Shown: positions 1 to 8,518, counted from the stretch's first letter. The stretch: DNA of 26,526 nucleotides from JAKJEP01 sp964580995 (GCA_964580995.1 CAZOMV010000083.1:1-26526); one strand, 5' to 3'. Notes: generated by a model from the letters alone, not told the origin. Made by a program: numbers and translations.

Positions 1-1
1 C

Positions 2-43
2 GGTGTGGGGGACGTGTCCGTGAGGAAGTGCCGTCTGGTTTAA
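2..43 (+). CDS. possible C-terminal tail of an upstream gene
   Basis: The second forward frame is open from the window edge and ends in TAA, giving the last residues GVGDVSVRKCRLV. It has no start inside the window and only 13 residues are visible, so no family can be named. It is offered only because the composition resembles coding sequence more than the purine-rich stretch that follows. It may be chance. Confidence 0.2.
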   Translation, partial: GVGDVSVRKCRLV

Positions 44-428
44 AAGTAGGAAAGGGAGGGGAGGGAAATGAAGAATAGGTCTTATAGGGCTTATAGGTTA
101 TATTGGAGAATGGGAATAAGAGGCCGGCGGTACGCCGGCGGTAGGTGTATGCGCGGGAATGGTATATGGGGACGTGATATGAGAGCGGAAGAAATGAAAA
201 TGGTATGCAGAGCATACCCTACCAGCCTGCGGCAGGAAGGTAGCAGGCGGAGGGGGAGTAAGACAGCCTAAAGGCTGAACTCAGAACAGAAGATGGATTG
301 CGGCCGGCGGTGGAAGGGAGGGATGGGAGGCAGGGTATCCGGCGGGAAGATTTTTAGTGCCAAGGGATTGGATTGGGGTAGAATGGGCGAATAGATTCGA
401 AATATACAATAGAAGTAAGGAGCGATTG
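44..428. other. gene-free purine-rich stretch upstream of the aldolase
   Basis: The stretch is low-complexity and purine-rich on the + strand, with runs such as AAAGGGAGGGGAGGG, short near-repeats of CTTATAGG around 79-102 and a GC palindrome near 122-142 (CCGGCG-GTAC-GCCGG). An open frame from 68 to 271 has a purine run in front of it, but its product is a basic, low-complexity Arg/Gly-rich peptide with no recognisable feature. I do not call it a gene. No convincing promoter was found. Confidence 0.4.
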
Positions 429-1274
429 ATGAGTTTGGTGACGATGGATGTTTTGCTGAGGGAGGCGCGCGGGCAGGGGTATGCGGTGGGGGCATTTACG
501 GTGTGGGGATTGGCGTCGATCCAGGCGGTGATTGCCGCGGCGGAAGAATTGAACCAGCCGGTCATATTGCAAACCGGTCCGCTGGAGCTGAATTGGACGG
601 AAGCCAGGCTGCTGGCGCTGCTGATGCGGGACGCCGCCCAACATGCCAAGATACCGGCGGCGGTGCATCTGGATCATGGGAATAATCTGGAGCTGGTGAA
701 ATGCTGTATAGAGCTGGGTTATACCTCGGTGATGCTGGACGCATCGCATCTGCCCTTTGATCAAAATGTGGCGGCGATGCGGGAAGTGGTGCAGGCGGCG
801 CATGCCGGCGGGGTGGCGGTGGAAGGGGAGCTGGGACGGATTGGGGGGGAAGAAGCGGGAATGAACGTGCAGGAAAGCGATGCCCATCTGACGGACCCGG
901 AGGAAGCGGCGGAATATGTCGAGCAGACCGGGGTGGATGCGCTGGCGGTCGGGATCGGCACGGTGCACGGATTTTATAAGTCCAAGCCGAATATCCGGCT
1001 GGACCTGCTGAAACGGATTGCGGAAAAGGTGTCGATACCGCTGGTGCTGCACGGCGGGTCCGGGACACCGGATGAAATTGTGCGGGAGGCGATTTCGCTG
1101 GGGATCGCGAAGATCAATATCTGCACGGAGCTGGTCGCCGCCTATAACGATACGATGGTCAGGCAGCAAACGGATGAGGACTTCCGGTATAATGTGCCGG
1201 GGATATTTACCAAGCCCCGAACGGCGGCGGCGGAACTGGTGAAGAAAAAAATCCGGCTCTTTGCGGGATTGTGA
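429..1274 (+). CDS. class II (zinc) fructose/tagatose-bisphosphate aldolase
   Basis: This is a cytoplasmic zinc aldolase cleaving a ketose 1,6-bisphosphate to glycerone phosphate and glyceraldehyde 3-phosphate. The 281-residue product matches the usual length of the GatY/KbaY/FbaA class II family. The start at 429 is chosen because AAGGAG (417-422) lies 6 nt upstream; a GTG at 357 in frame lacks such a site. Visible motifs are HLDHG (catalytic D82, zinc H83), EGELG near 132, GTVHGFY (zinc H180) and VLHGGSG (zinc H208), followed by the phosphate-binding KINICTEL segment. These positions coincide with those I recall for the tagatose-bisphosphate aldolases GatY/KbaY, but sequence alone does not settle fructose versus tagatose preference. 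The gene appears to stand alone, with a small membrane protein gene 123 bp downstream. Confidence 0.92.
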   Translation: MSLVTMDVLLREARGQGYAVGAFTVWGLASIQAVIAAAEELNQPVILQTGPLELNWTEARLLALLMRDAAQHAKIPAAVHLDHGNNLELVKCCIELGYTSVMLDASHLPFDQNVAAMREVVQAAHAGGVAVEGELGRIGGEEAGMNVQESDAHLTDPEEAAEYVEQTGVDALAVGIGTVHGFYKSKPNIRLDLLKRIAEKVSIPLVLHGGSGTPDEIVREAISLGIAKINICTELVAAYNDTMVRQQTDEDFRYNVPGIFTKPRTAAAELVKKKIRLFAGL

Positions 1275-1397
1275 AGGGAGAATTTAATAGGCAGAAGCAA
1301 CCAATCCATCTTGAGCCAGCGCAGGCTAACGTGACTGTCAGATTAAGTAGTGGCAAGTACAATATAGGAAACCCAGGTTTGATAGGAGAAGCTCACA

Positions 1398-1634
1398 ATG
1401 AAACGAATGATTGGATTGAACGTCGTGGCCTTGCTATGCTGGATTGTGATGTTCCTGGCGGGAACTGACGTTTGGCATTTTGCTGGCAGTCCGGACTTTT
1501 GGCGGCTTCCTGAGCCTCCGAATCCGGATCTTCGGGCATTCGCGTATGCATTTTATCTCCAGATATTCCTATTGCTTAGTGTAATCATTGTTGGTACTTG
1601 GACCGCCCTTAAGGCGACACGTTCCCATAAGTAA
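1398..1634 (+). CDS. small two-helix membrane protein, function unknown
   Basis: The 78-residue product has two hydrophobic segments, residues about 5-22 (GLNVVALLCWIVMFLAG) and about 50-70 (FYLQIFLLLSVIIVGTWTAL), joined by a Pro-rich loop (WRLPEPPNPD). It ends in a short basic tail (RSHK), consistent with a small inner-membrane protein. AGGAG at 1384-1388 is spaced 9 nt from the ATG and supports the start. I do not recognise a family. It follows the aldolase on the same strand, but the 123-bp gap shows no terminator, so co-transcription is possible. No clear functional link is visible. Confidence 0.6.
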   Translation: MKRMIGLNVVALLCWIVMFLAGTDVWHFAGSPDFWRLPEPPNPDLRAFAYAFYLQIFLLLSVIIVGTWTALKATRSHK

Positions 1635-1714
1635 GCCATATGACTATTTGCATTTTCAGACAAATATGTCTGTGGATGCGGTTTGTTAAAAATGGTAAGA
1701 CGAGGATGACACCC

Positions 1715-1755
1715 AAAAAGAAACCCCCTTGCCGCTGGGGAGCGGAAGGGGGTTT
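1715..1755 (-). terminator. rho-independent terminator of the GH2 gene
   Basis: The stem AAACCCCCTT(G)CCGCT / AGCGGAAGGGGGTTT has a GGGG loop and a one-base bulge. Read on the minus strand it is followed by CTTTTTGGG, a U-tract, about 30 bp after the GH2 stop. It may also stop transcripts arriving on the + strand. Confidence 0.8.
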
Positions 1756-1786
1756 GCGTTTGTTAGGGGCCGGTCAGGGGGCCGGG

Positions 1787-4700
1787 TTATTTGGCGTCCC
1801 CGTAGCCCAGGTTCTGCAACTGCTGGTTGAAATCGGCGGGCAGGTCGGCTGGGGAGCCGGGCAGGCTATCCGCCATATAATTAATCATATTCCGCACGAG
1901 GCGTTCCGCCACGGGATTGGGGCCCAGGTTGTTGCGGATTTGCAGGGTGTTCAGGACGAATTTTCCTGTCCCCAGATTGTGGACGGTCAGCATCAGGCCG
2001 GAGGAATAGCCCATGGTGGTGTTGATGGCGCCGGCGGCGATTTCGTCGGGGACGTCGAAGCTGAAGGCCTGGCCGCTGATAATCTCCCGGTAGAACTGAT
2101 AGTTCATGACGCCGGTGGGCAGGCCCTGGAAGAACGGGTGGACGGTGGTCCAGTCGTCCTTGTGGTAGAGCCAGGTGTCCAGGCCGTGCAGGCTGCCCTT
2201 GTTGACCAGGGGCAGCAGGGCCACCGGATTGTCGCCCAGTTTGAAGACGCCGGGGTTGAGGAAGATGACGCGGCTGCCGCGGGCGATTTGTTGGGCCAGT
2301 TCGGCGAAGGCCGCCTTGTCGCCGGCCGGCTGGTTGCCGACCAGGATGACCTGGGGGGCGGTGATTTTCGCGGGGTCGTATTTTTGGGCCGGGATCTGAT
2401 TGGCGGTGAGCCAGTTCAGCAGTTCTTCGTCCTCACCCCACAACAGCACCTCGGTTTTCACCGGTGGTAACTCGCCGCGGTTGGTGACGAAGAAGCTGTA
2501 TTCCTGGCCGTAGGGGGCGCCGCCCTTTTCCAGGGTTGCCAGGAGTTTGTATTCGCCGGTGGGGCCTTCGATCTTTACCTGCTGATCGAAGACGCCGAAG
2601 GCCAGGGGCGGCAGATTGCCGATCTGGCCTTTTTCGGGGACGGTAAATTCAAAATTCTTCACGAAGACCGGCTTGCCGTGCGGGTCAATAACCCGGATTT
2701 CCGCCGGATAGGAAACGCCGGTTTTGAGGATGTCCTCGTTGGCGATGACGGCTTCCAGGCGAACGGTATCGCCGCTATAGAGCTGGATGGGTTCGGCGAA
2801 CAGGCACCAGCGCAGGGGCGCCCAGCCGTCAATCAGCGAATCCATCGATTTGGGTTTGAGTTCGCGGAAGAGGGTGATGACGCCTTCACCGCTGTTGCCC
2901 TGGTCGGCGGTGCCGGTCATGCTGTGGGCGACGATGTTGGGATTGGCGCGGATGGCGTTGAGGCCGACCAGCCGCAACTGGCCCATTTCCGCGAGGGTCA
3001 GGTCCAGGTAGCGGTTGGGGGTGCCGAAGGTGTCGGCCATATGCCAGCGGTTCCAGTCGTTCATGAACCACTCCAGCCGCTTGGCGTAGCCCTGGGCGTC
3101 GAGGGCCTTGTCCTGGCCGGCCTGTTCGTACAAGCGCATCATGCGGAAGAGGTTGAGGCCGCTGCCGATGCCGTACTCGGACATGAAGTAGGTACGCTGG
3201 GGATTGCCGAGGGTCCGCAGGGTGTTGATAATACCGGCGGTATGGGGGGCCGGCTGGTAGGGGTGACGGTCTTCGATCAGGTCTTCCCAGACGAGGCTGC
3301 CGGGATTGCTGAGCGAGCCGACGGTAGTAAAGGTTTTGTTGTCGTCATACAAGGTAAATGCACCCGGCTTGTTATCCTGACCGATGGGCATGGAACCCAG
3401 GGACCAGTTGCCGAAGGGGTTCTTGCCGCCGGCAATTTCTTTTTCGGTGGTTTTCACGTTCCCGTCTTTATCCGTTTGATTAAACACAAACCGGGAAGGA
3501 GCGGTGAGTTCTTTTTCGAGATTATAGACTTTCCCGCCGGTGGTGATCTGGATGGCGGTGTCCACATCATTGGCCTGGATGCAGGCGAAATCGAGAAGAT
3601 CGCCTTTTTTCAAATTGAGTTCCTGGTTGATTTTCATCAGGTTATTTTCGGATTGGATCAGATCGGATTTGTTCTCACCATTGATGAAGAAGCGATAGCT
3701 GTCGGGTTTGCCGAAAGCGGCTTCGATTTTATACGAGCCGTCGGCGGGTACGGTGAAGCGGGTGGCCGAGCTGACGCCATCGCCGCGGCCGGAGTGGGAA
3801 GAGACCTTGCTTGGATTCCAGACGTGATAGGGGGAGCTGACGTCCTTGTCGGTCGGGTTGTAGGCGACGGAGGGGACGTCGGGGCTGGATTTGGGTTTCC
3901 AGGAGCGCAGGCCGCTGATGCCGCCGCCCAGATCCTGGCCATCAAAGCGGCCGCTGTTGAGCGTGACGATGCGGGTATCGTCCAGGGAGCGGACCAGCGG
4001 GAGCATATTCACGGCGTTTTCATAGACAATACCGGCGCCGGTTTCGTTGAGGATGCCCCACATGGTGACGCTGGGATGGTTGCGGAGGCGCAGGATCAGG
4101 CCGGACATGGAGGTTTCCATGAGTTCTTTGGCCCCGGGCCAGTTTTCCATGAACCAGCCGGACTGCGGTTCGGTGTAGATCATCATGCCCAGCTCGTCGC
4201 TGAGGTCCGCCTGCTGGCGGCGGGGGGCATGGCAGAAATAGCGGATGCTGTTGAAGCCCATTTCCTTCATATGGAGAATCAATTTGCGGTCGATGTCGGG
4301 ATCGTGCGGGATCATGTAAAGGATGGGGACTTCGCCGCCGGTGTGGGAGCAGCGGAGGATGACGCGTTTGCCGTTTAATTTGAAGTAGCCGTCCTCGAAG
4401 CGGAAATCGCGGAAGCCGGTGCGGACAGAAAATTCATCCAGGGAATCGGGGGTGTCTTTGGCTACCACCTGGGCCGTTACCCGGTATAGATAGGGGGCAT
4501 TCAGTTCCCACAGTTTCCAGTTAGGGACTTTCAAAGTGAGTTCCACTGAGGTTTTGCCGGCTGGGAAGGAGCCGCTCTGGGCGGCCAGATCGAGGACCCG
4601 GCCTTCGGAGGCGCTGCCGACGGTGCATTGCAGGGCGGCGTCGGATTTTTTGCCGGTCATATTATCCACTTCGACCTGGACTTTGAGGATACCGGTCTTA

Positions 4701-5362
4701 TAGTCCGGTTTGGCAAATACATCCGAAACCCGGACCGCCGGGGTAATCATCAGTTCCACCGAGTCGAGGATGCCGCCGAAATTCTGCTCGCCCCAGTTGG
4801 TGTGGGGAATGGGGCGGTCGCCCTTGGTCCGTTTGGTGGATTTGCCCAGGGTAATGCCGTCGATTTCGCGGTCGCCCACCGGATTCACCACGCGGACCGC
4901 CAGCCGGTTGGCCGCGCCGGGTTTGATGGCCTTGGTGACGTCGAACTCAAAGGCGGCCTCCTGCACCTTGTGTTCGCCCAAATAGACATCGTTGACCCAG
5001 ACATCGGCTTTGTAATCCACGCTCCAGAACTTCAAGATGTAATGGCCCTTCGGATGGGGATTTTTGGGGGCCGTGAAATCTTTCCAGTACCAGGCGACGC
5101 CGTGATATTCCGGGAAGGCGGTTTGATCCTGAATGATGCCGGGAACGGGGACCTGTTTGACCCCGTCGATGGGTTTCAGCCACCATTTCTGGTCCTTGCC
5201 CTGATTTTGGGGATCAGTGCCCAGCAGCCAGTCGGGGCCGTCCAGCGTGACCACCGTGCTGACATTCGTGGACGGGTTCGCCGCGGCGGCCGGTTGCGAC
5301 AGGAAGGCAACCTGCGAAATCACTAAGAGATAGATCACTTTAATAAGACACTGTTTTTTCAT
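1787..5362 (-). CDS. secreted glycoside hydrolase family 2 protein (beta-galactosidase/glucuronidase-like) with inserted module
   Basis: This 1191-residue exported GH2-type glycosidase starts with a signal peptide (residues 1-28, basic MKK, hydrophobic core, PAAAA cleavage region). Next come a GH2 jelly-roll sugar-binding domain (about 50-210, with GVAWYWKDF and VWVNDVYLG), an Ig-like sandwich (about 212-320) and a TIM barrel from about 325. The general acid/base is E440 in WGILNE. The nucleophile candidate is E729 in MSEYG. Between them lies an extra segment of about 160 residues (about 500-660) that looks like a beta-rich carbohydrate-binding or PA14-like module, so the barrel is interrupted. 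After the barrel come a beta domain (about 840-965) and a Rossmann-like C-terminal domain (about 968-1160, VLLWGEDEE and PQVILVGNQ). CTCCT at 5372-5376 is the Shine-Dalgarno in complement, 9 nt before the ATG. Substrate cannot be read from sequence; breakdown of environmental polysaccharide is inferred. Confidence 0.88.
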   Translation of the reverse strand: MKKQCLIKVIYLLVISQVAFLSQPAAAANPSTNVSTVVTLDGPDWLLGTDPQNQGKDQKWWLKPIDGVKQVPVPGIIQDQTAFPEYHGVAWYWKDFTAPKNPHPKGHYILKFWSVDYKADVWVNDVYLGEHKVQEAAFEFDVTKAIKPGAANRLAVRVVNPVGDREIDGITLGKSTKRTKGDRPIPHTNWGEQNFGGILDSVELMITPAVRVSDVFAKPDYKTGILKVQVEVDNMTGKKSDAALQCTVGSASEGRVLDLAAQSGSFPAGKTSVELTLKVPNWKLWELNAPYLYRVTAQVVAKDTPDSLDEFSVRTGFRDFRFEDGYFKLNGKRVILRCSHTGGEVPILYMIPHDPDIDRKLILHMKEMGFNSIRYFCHAPRRQQADLSDELGMMIYTEPQSGWFMENWPGAKELMETSMSGLILRLRNHPSVTMWGILNETGAGIVYENAVNMLPLVRSLDDTRIVTLNSGRFDGQDLGGGISGLRSWKPKSSPDVPSVAYNPTDKDVSSPYHVWNPSKVSSHSGRGDGVSSATRFTVPADGSYKIEAAFGKPDSYRFFINGENKSDLIQSENNLMKINQELNLKKGDLLDFACIQANDVDTAIQITTGGKVYNLEKELTAPSRFVFNQTDKDGNVKTTEKEIAGGKNPFGNWSLGSMPIGQDNKPGAFTLYDDNKTFTTVGSLSNPGSLVWEDLIEDRHPYQPAPHTAGIINTLRTLGNPQRTYFMSEYGIGSGLNLFRMMRLYEQAGQDKALDAQGYAKRLEWFMNDWNRWHMADTFGTPNRYLDLTLAEMGQLRLVGLNAIRANPNIVAHSMTGTADQGNSGEGVITLFRELKPKSMDSLIDGWAPLRWCLFAEPIQLYSGDTVRLEAVIANEDILKTGVSYPAEIRVIDPHGKPVFVKNFEFTVPEKGQIGNLPPLAFGVFDQQVKIEGPTGEYKLLATLEKGGAPYGQEYSFFVTNRGELPPVKTEVLLWGEDEELLNWLTANQIPAQKYDPAKITAPQVILVGNQPAGDKAAFAELAQQIARGSRVIFLNPGVFKLGDNPVALLPLVNKGSLHGLDTWLYHKDDWTTVHPFFQGLPTGVMNYQFYREIISGQAFSFDVPDEIAAGAINTTMGYSSGLMLTVHNLGTGKFVLNTLQIRNNLGPNPVAERLVRNMINYMADSLPGSPADLPADFNQQLQNLGYGDAK

Positions 5363-5405
5363 GATAACCGTCTCCTGAAAAGAAAAACCTGAAATGAAAC
5401 CAAAA

Positions 5406-5432
5406 AATATATCATACTACATTACTCGTCAA
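5406..5432 (-). promoter_or_regulatory. possible promoter of the GH2 gene
   Basis: On the minus strand TTGACG (5427-5432) is followed after 15 bp by TATATT (5406-5411), about 45 bp upstream of the GH2 start. The spacer is short for a sigma70 promoter; an overlapping TATGAT is too close. This is a weak call. Confidence 0.3.
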
Positions 5433-5576
5433 AGATGTTCTGCCTAATGAAAACGCAGACCATTATCTGTATCTTCAATCGAATTACAATAGAAAAAACA
5501 TTTTGAGACGGGGGCAAGTTCGGCAATCGGATTTGAATCGTGACATTTTTTTCGTGAACCATATCGGATAAATATT

Positions 5577-5665
5577 GACGCCAGCGTCATAAGCTCTTAG
5601 AACCCTTGTTTTCGGGGAGTCAGAGCTGTTTTTGGAAGTCAATATCGTTTTTTGACGGTTCCGTC
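5577..5665 (+). repeat. 89-bp dispersed element, copy 1
   Basis: The element runs from GACGCCAGCGTC to GGTTCCGTC and aligns without gaps to copies at 11029-11117 and 22756-22844. It is flanked by AATATT on the left (5571-5576) and AATATG on the right (5666-5671), a 5-of-6 direct repeat. Internal pairing includes AGCTCT / AGAGCT and CCC / GGG around a TTGTTTT loop. It lies 215 bp upstream of the GH2 start and 394 bp upstream of the LRR gene. It has no coding capacity. Confidence 0.85.
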
Positions 5666-5944
5666 AATATGGTATTGGCAGAAGTTTTCCTTCCGGGATT
5701 CATTTTCCGGGAAGCGGTCAAGGGAATCTCTACAAATGAGATATTCAAAACGTAAAACTGTGTTTTTCGGTGGATGAGGTGGAGCATACCTATATTTCAA
5801 CAACTGCATATTTGAATGGATAAAATTCTCTCCTTCTTCCCTCTAAAATACATTTCACCCCAGTCTTTTCTTTATATTTTGGAAAAATGATAACTGGGGA
5901 TATGAAGGATAACTATATGTTAATACAGAAGTAATAAAAATAGG

Positions 5945-5974
5945 TTGTATATTTAATGATAAATATGGTATCAT
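5945..5974 (+). promoter_or_regulatory. candidate sigma70-type promoter for the LRR gene
   Basis: TTGTAT (5945-5950) and TATCAT (5969-5974) are separated by 18 bp, about 85 bp upstream of the LRR start. The surroundings are AT-rich, so chance matches are likely. Confidence 0.35.
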
Positions 5975-6059
5975 AATAACAGTGTCGATATGGTGTTCGG
6001 GATTTTTCAGCCTTGTTAGAGGCAGCATAATGGATCGGTAATTGTGAGGATAAATAACA

Positions 6060-7004
6060 ATGAAGAAAAATGTCTATGTTGTAATTACTATTATAGGGGT
6101 AATAATGAGTTTAAATAGGGTATGGGCAGAGGAACCTGTTTATTTTCCTGATGCTAATCTAAAAGCTGCTGTAGAATCAGCATTAGGAATAATCAATCCT
6201 ACTCCTACTGATATGCTTGGATTGACATATCTCGATGCTAATAGCAGAGGGATTGTCGATATTACTGGGATTGGGTATGCTGTGAATCTGACGAGACTGG
6301 ATTTGTATTACAACCAACTGAGCAGTCTGCCACCGGAGATCGGGAATCTGACCAACCTGACGTATCTGTATTTGTATGGCAACCAACTGATCTCTCTGCC
6401 AGCAGAGATCGGGAATCTGACCAATCTGACGAGGCTGTCTTTGTCTAGCAACCAACTGAACAGCCTGCCAGCAGAGATTGGAAATCTGACTAATCTGACG
6501 GTGCTAATTTTGGGTGATAACCAATTGAGCAGCTTGCCACCGGACATATGGAATCTGACCAATCTGACGAGGCTGGGTCTGAATAACAACCAACTGAGCA
6601 GTCTGCCCGCCGAGATTGGGAATCTGACCAGTCTGACGAGGCTGTATTTGTCTGACAACCAATTGAGCAGTCTGCCACCGGAGATCGGGAATCTGACCAA
6701 GCTGGCGTATCTGAATTTATGGGATAATCCCTTAAACACCGAAGCATATTGTGATATCATACCCTTAATCATTAACAATAATCCTAACATATACATTGAC
6801 TACGACCCCAATCCCAACCCCTTTACTAATGACTGTTCCACGGACCTTCCTGATTTGACTGCTTTCAGTGCTCACTGGTTAGAATCAGACTGTGGAATAG
6901 ATAACAATTGGTGTGGTGGAGCAGATTTAAATCATATAAATAATGTCGATATGGAAGACGTAGCCATCTTTGCTAAATATTGGTTAGTAGAAATAGTGCC
7001 CTAA
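6060..7004 (+). CDS. secreted leucine-rich-repeat protein with dockerin-like C-terminus
   Basis: The 314-residue product has a signal peptide (1-23, cleavage after VWA) and a bacterial LRR cap (about 25-72, with DANLKAAVESALG). About seven LRR units of 23 residues follow (73-225, consensus GNLTNLTRLxLxxNQLSSLP). The C-terminal tail (about 262-310) carries two helical FxxxWL segments around WCGGADLN and the loop DLNHINNVDMED, resembling a calcium-binding dockerin type I or EF-hand unit. Such tails are common on secreted Phycisphaerae proteins. GAGGA about 13 nt upstream is a possible ribosome site. The protein probably acts outside the cytoplasm in binding or attachment; no ligand can be named. 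The gene is clearly AT-richer than its neighbours, and the repeat DNA is nearly identical between units, a sign of recent expansion or transfer. Confidence 0.85.
   Translation: MKKNVYVVITIIGVIMSLNRVWAEEPVYFPDANLKAAVESALGIINPTPTDMLGLTYLDANSRGIVDITGIGYAVNLTRLDLYYNQLSSLPPEIGNLTNLTYLYLYGNQLISLPAEIGNLTNLTRLSLSSNQLNSLPAEIGNLTNLTVLILGDNQLSSLPPDIWNLTNLTRLGLNNNQLSSLPAEIGNLTSLTRLYLSDNQLSSLPPEIGNLTKLAYLNLWDNPLNTEAYCDIIPLIINNNPNIYIDYDPNPNPFTNDCSTDLPDLTAFSAHWLESDCGIDNNWCGGADLNHINNVDMEDVAIFAKYWLVEIVP
6276..6735 (+). repeat. in-frame 69-bp tandem repeat encoding the LRR units
   Basis: Units begin near 6276, 6345, 6414, 6483, 6552, 6621 and 6690. Each carries blocks such as GGGAATCTGACCAATCTGACG and CAACCAACTGAGCAGTCTGCC with few changes. 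The exact 69-bp period keeps the frame, so unit number can change by recombination without breaking the protein. Confidence 0.85.
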
Positions 7005-7024
7005 TATTTCATATTCCATTTCCA

Positions 7025-7153
7025 GAGGTTGGGGCCTGGACAGGAGGTTGGGGCTTGGACAGGTAAACGGCATCGGCTTCACAGACCCCCTTACTTACGT
7101 GCGGGGCTTGGATAGGAGTGCGAGGCTTGGATAGGAGGGCGGGGCCTGGAGAG
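7025..7153 (+). repeat. degenerate 19-bp minisatellite
   Basis: Five related units of the form GAGGTTGGGGCTTGGACAG occur: two adjacent at 7025-7043 and 7044-7062, and three more from 7099 to 7153 that read GTGCGGGGCTTGGATAG-like. A 36-bp unrelated spacer separates the groups. The array is non-coding and lies between the LRR gene and the promoter of the DUF4432 gene. Confidence 0.7.
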
Positions 7154-7184
7154 GACAATTTTTAGAGATTGCCTTAAGTTTGTC

Positions 7185-7213
7185 TTGACGGTGGGGGAGA
7201 AAAGGGGCATAAT
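7185..7213 (+). promoter_or_regulatory. sigma70-type promoter of the DUF4432 gene
   Basis: TTGACG (7185-7190) and CATAAT (7208-7213) are separated by 17 bp, five of six matches at each box, about 50 bp upstream of the start codon. It is one of the clearest promoters in the window. Confidence 0.7.
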
Positions 7214-7263
7214 CTCCGGATCGGACGGTCGACAATGTACATTCTATTGGTAAGGAAACGCAT

Positions 7264-8310
7264 ATGGCAAAGGCAAAGTTCTCGTGGGAAGGCAAGGTTA
7301 TTAATCCGGCGCAGGTAGGAGGGATCGAGGTTTCGGAGCTGGTCGATGGGCCGGGGCGGGGCACGCGGATGGCGTGGATCAATACCGGTTCGGGCCTGCG
7401 GTATCAGGTGGTGATCGATCGCTGCCTGGATATCGTGGCGGCGTTTTACAATCAGTACAGCCTGGCGTGGATCAGCCACAACGGGGTCATGGCCCCGCGT
7501 TCTGATTCGGACCATGACCTGGAGTGGCTCTATACCTTCGGCGGCGGGCTGCTGACCACCTGCGGGTTCTCGCATATGGGACCGCCGGAGTCGGATGAGA
7601 AGGGGCACCGGGGCCTGCATGGGCGGGCGAGCAATCTGGCGGCGACGGTGGAATCGATTGTGCAGCCGGACCCGGTGAACGGCAAGCTGGGGATGAGCAT
7701 TACGGCGGTGGTGAAGGAGTCGCGGCTGTTCGGGCCGAACCTGGAGCTACGGCGGACGATATCGGGCACACTGGGCCAGCCGGCCATCCGGATTCAGGAT
7801 GTGGTGACCAATCGCGGCAATACCCCAGCCGATCATATGATGCTGTACCACTGCAATTTCGGCTGGCCGCTGGTGGATGAGGGAACCGATATCATCTGGA
7901 AAGGGACCTGTGTCTCCCGCGGTCTGGACATGGATAACCGGCTGTTCAACAGCAAGCATAATTATCGCAAGTGTTTAGGGCCGCAGGAGTCGCACCGGGG
8001 ATCCGGGGAGTCGTGCGGGTTTATCGATGTGGCGGCGGATCGGAAAGGTCTTTGCACGGTGGGGCTGTATAATCCGAAAATCAATCTGGCCCTGGCCATG
8101 CGCTACAATAAAAAACAATTGCCCTGCCTGACGAACTGGCAGCACTGGGGATTCGGAGATTACGTGACGGCCCTGGAGCCGGGAACCAACCCCCCGGTCG
8201 GACAGGGAGTGGCCAGAAAACAAAAGAAACTGGTGAGTATCGCCCCGGGCAAAAGCAGGAGCTATGATCTGGAATTTACCATCGGCCAGACCCGCAAGAT
8301 TTTCGGGTAA
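7264..8310 (+). CDS. DUF4432 / aldose 1-epimerase-like protein
   Basis: The 348-residue product resembles the DUF4432 family, which has the beta-sandwich fold of galactose mutarotases and is usually found in sugar-catabolism loci. Visible marks are the IDRCLDI segment (about 51-57, corresponding to the family DRGLDI block), FGGGLLTTCGF (about 92-102) and GLHGR (117-121). A central YHCNFGWPL carries a conserved-looking His. There is no signal peptide, so it is cytoplasmic. TAAGGAA a few nt before the ATG supports the start. The gene has its own promoter and terminator and is therefore probably monocistronic. The substrate is unknown; a carbohydrate-binding or epimerase role is inferred from the fold. 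Confidence 0.82.
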   Translation: MAKAKFSWEGKVINPAQVGGIEVSELVDGPGRGTRMAWINTGSGLRYQVVIDRCLDIVAAFYNQYSLAWISHNGVMAPRSDSDHDLEWLYTFGGGLLTTCGFSHMGPPESDEKGHRGLHGRASNLAATVESIVQPDPVNGKLGMSITAVVKESRLFGPNLELRRTISGTLGQPAIRIQDVVTNRGNTPADHMMLYHCNFGWPLVDEGTDIIWKGTCVSRGLDMDNRLFNSKHNYRKCLGPQESHRGSGESCGFIDVAADRKGLCTVGLYNPKINLALAMRYNKKQLPCLTNWQHWGFGDYVTALEPGTNPPVGQGVARKQKKLVSIAPGKSRSYDLEFTIGQTRKIFG

Positions 8311-8372
8311 GGCGGCGCAGGCGGTGGAAGGCCGCCGGGATCATGGAATCGATCCGTTTGGATATTTTTCCC

Positions 8373-8416
8373 AAGCCGTAGAGAGGTTGAGCAAATCCTT
8401 TCTACGGCTTTGTTTA
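8373..8416 (+). terminator. rho-independent terminator of the DUF4432 gene
   Basis: The stem AAGCCGTAGAGAGG / CCTTTCTACGGCTT (8373-8410) has one G-U pair and a loop of about ten bases, followed by TTGTTT. It lies 63 bp after the stop codon. Confidence 0.8.
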
Positions 8417-8518
8417 CGCTGGGACCGGCGTAGAATGGGATCTTTACAAACATAACCATTTTAACAATCTATAGTTAAAAATTTATCGGCGGGGATGGTA
8501 TCTGGAAGCGATTAGGCA

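Larger units (their letters stand above)
5363..6059. other. AT-rich divergent intergenic region between GH2 and LRR genes
   Basis: This 697-bp gap between two divergent genes for secreted proteins holds the first 89-bp dispersed element and candidate promoters for both neighbours. I found no coding frame with a credible product. The 3' part (about 5820-6050) is markedly AT-rich, like the LRR gene it precedes. Confidence 0.5.

Noticed and set aside
68..271. Small ORF with a purine-rich ribosome-site-like stretch
   Set aside because: The product is Arg/Gly-rich and low-complexity, and the surrounding sequence is uniformly purine-rich, so the ribosome-site match carries little weight.
2678..4378. 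A 566-codon open frame antisense to the GH2 gene
   Set aside because: It mirrors the GC-biased codons of the GH2 gene, is Gly/Val/Ala-rich, and shows no domain; the minus-strand gene has clear GH2 motifs throughout.
6276..6735. CRISPR-like regular repeats
   Set aside because: The 69-bp periodicity is fully explained by in-frame leucine-rich-repeat codons; there are no spacers. No CRISPR array or cas gene is visible in the window.
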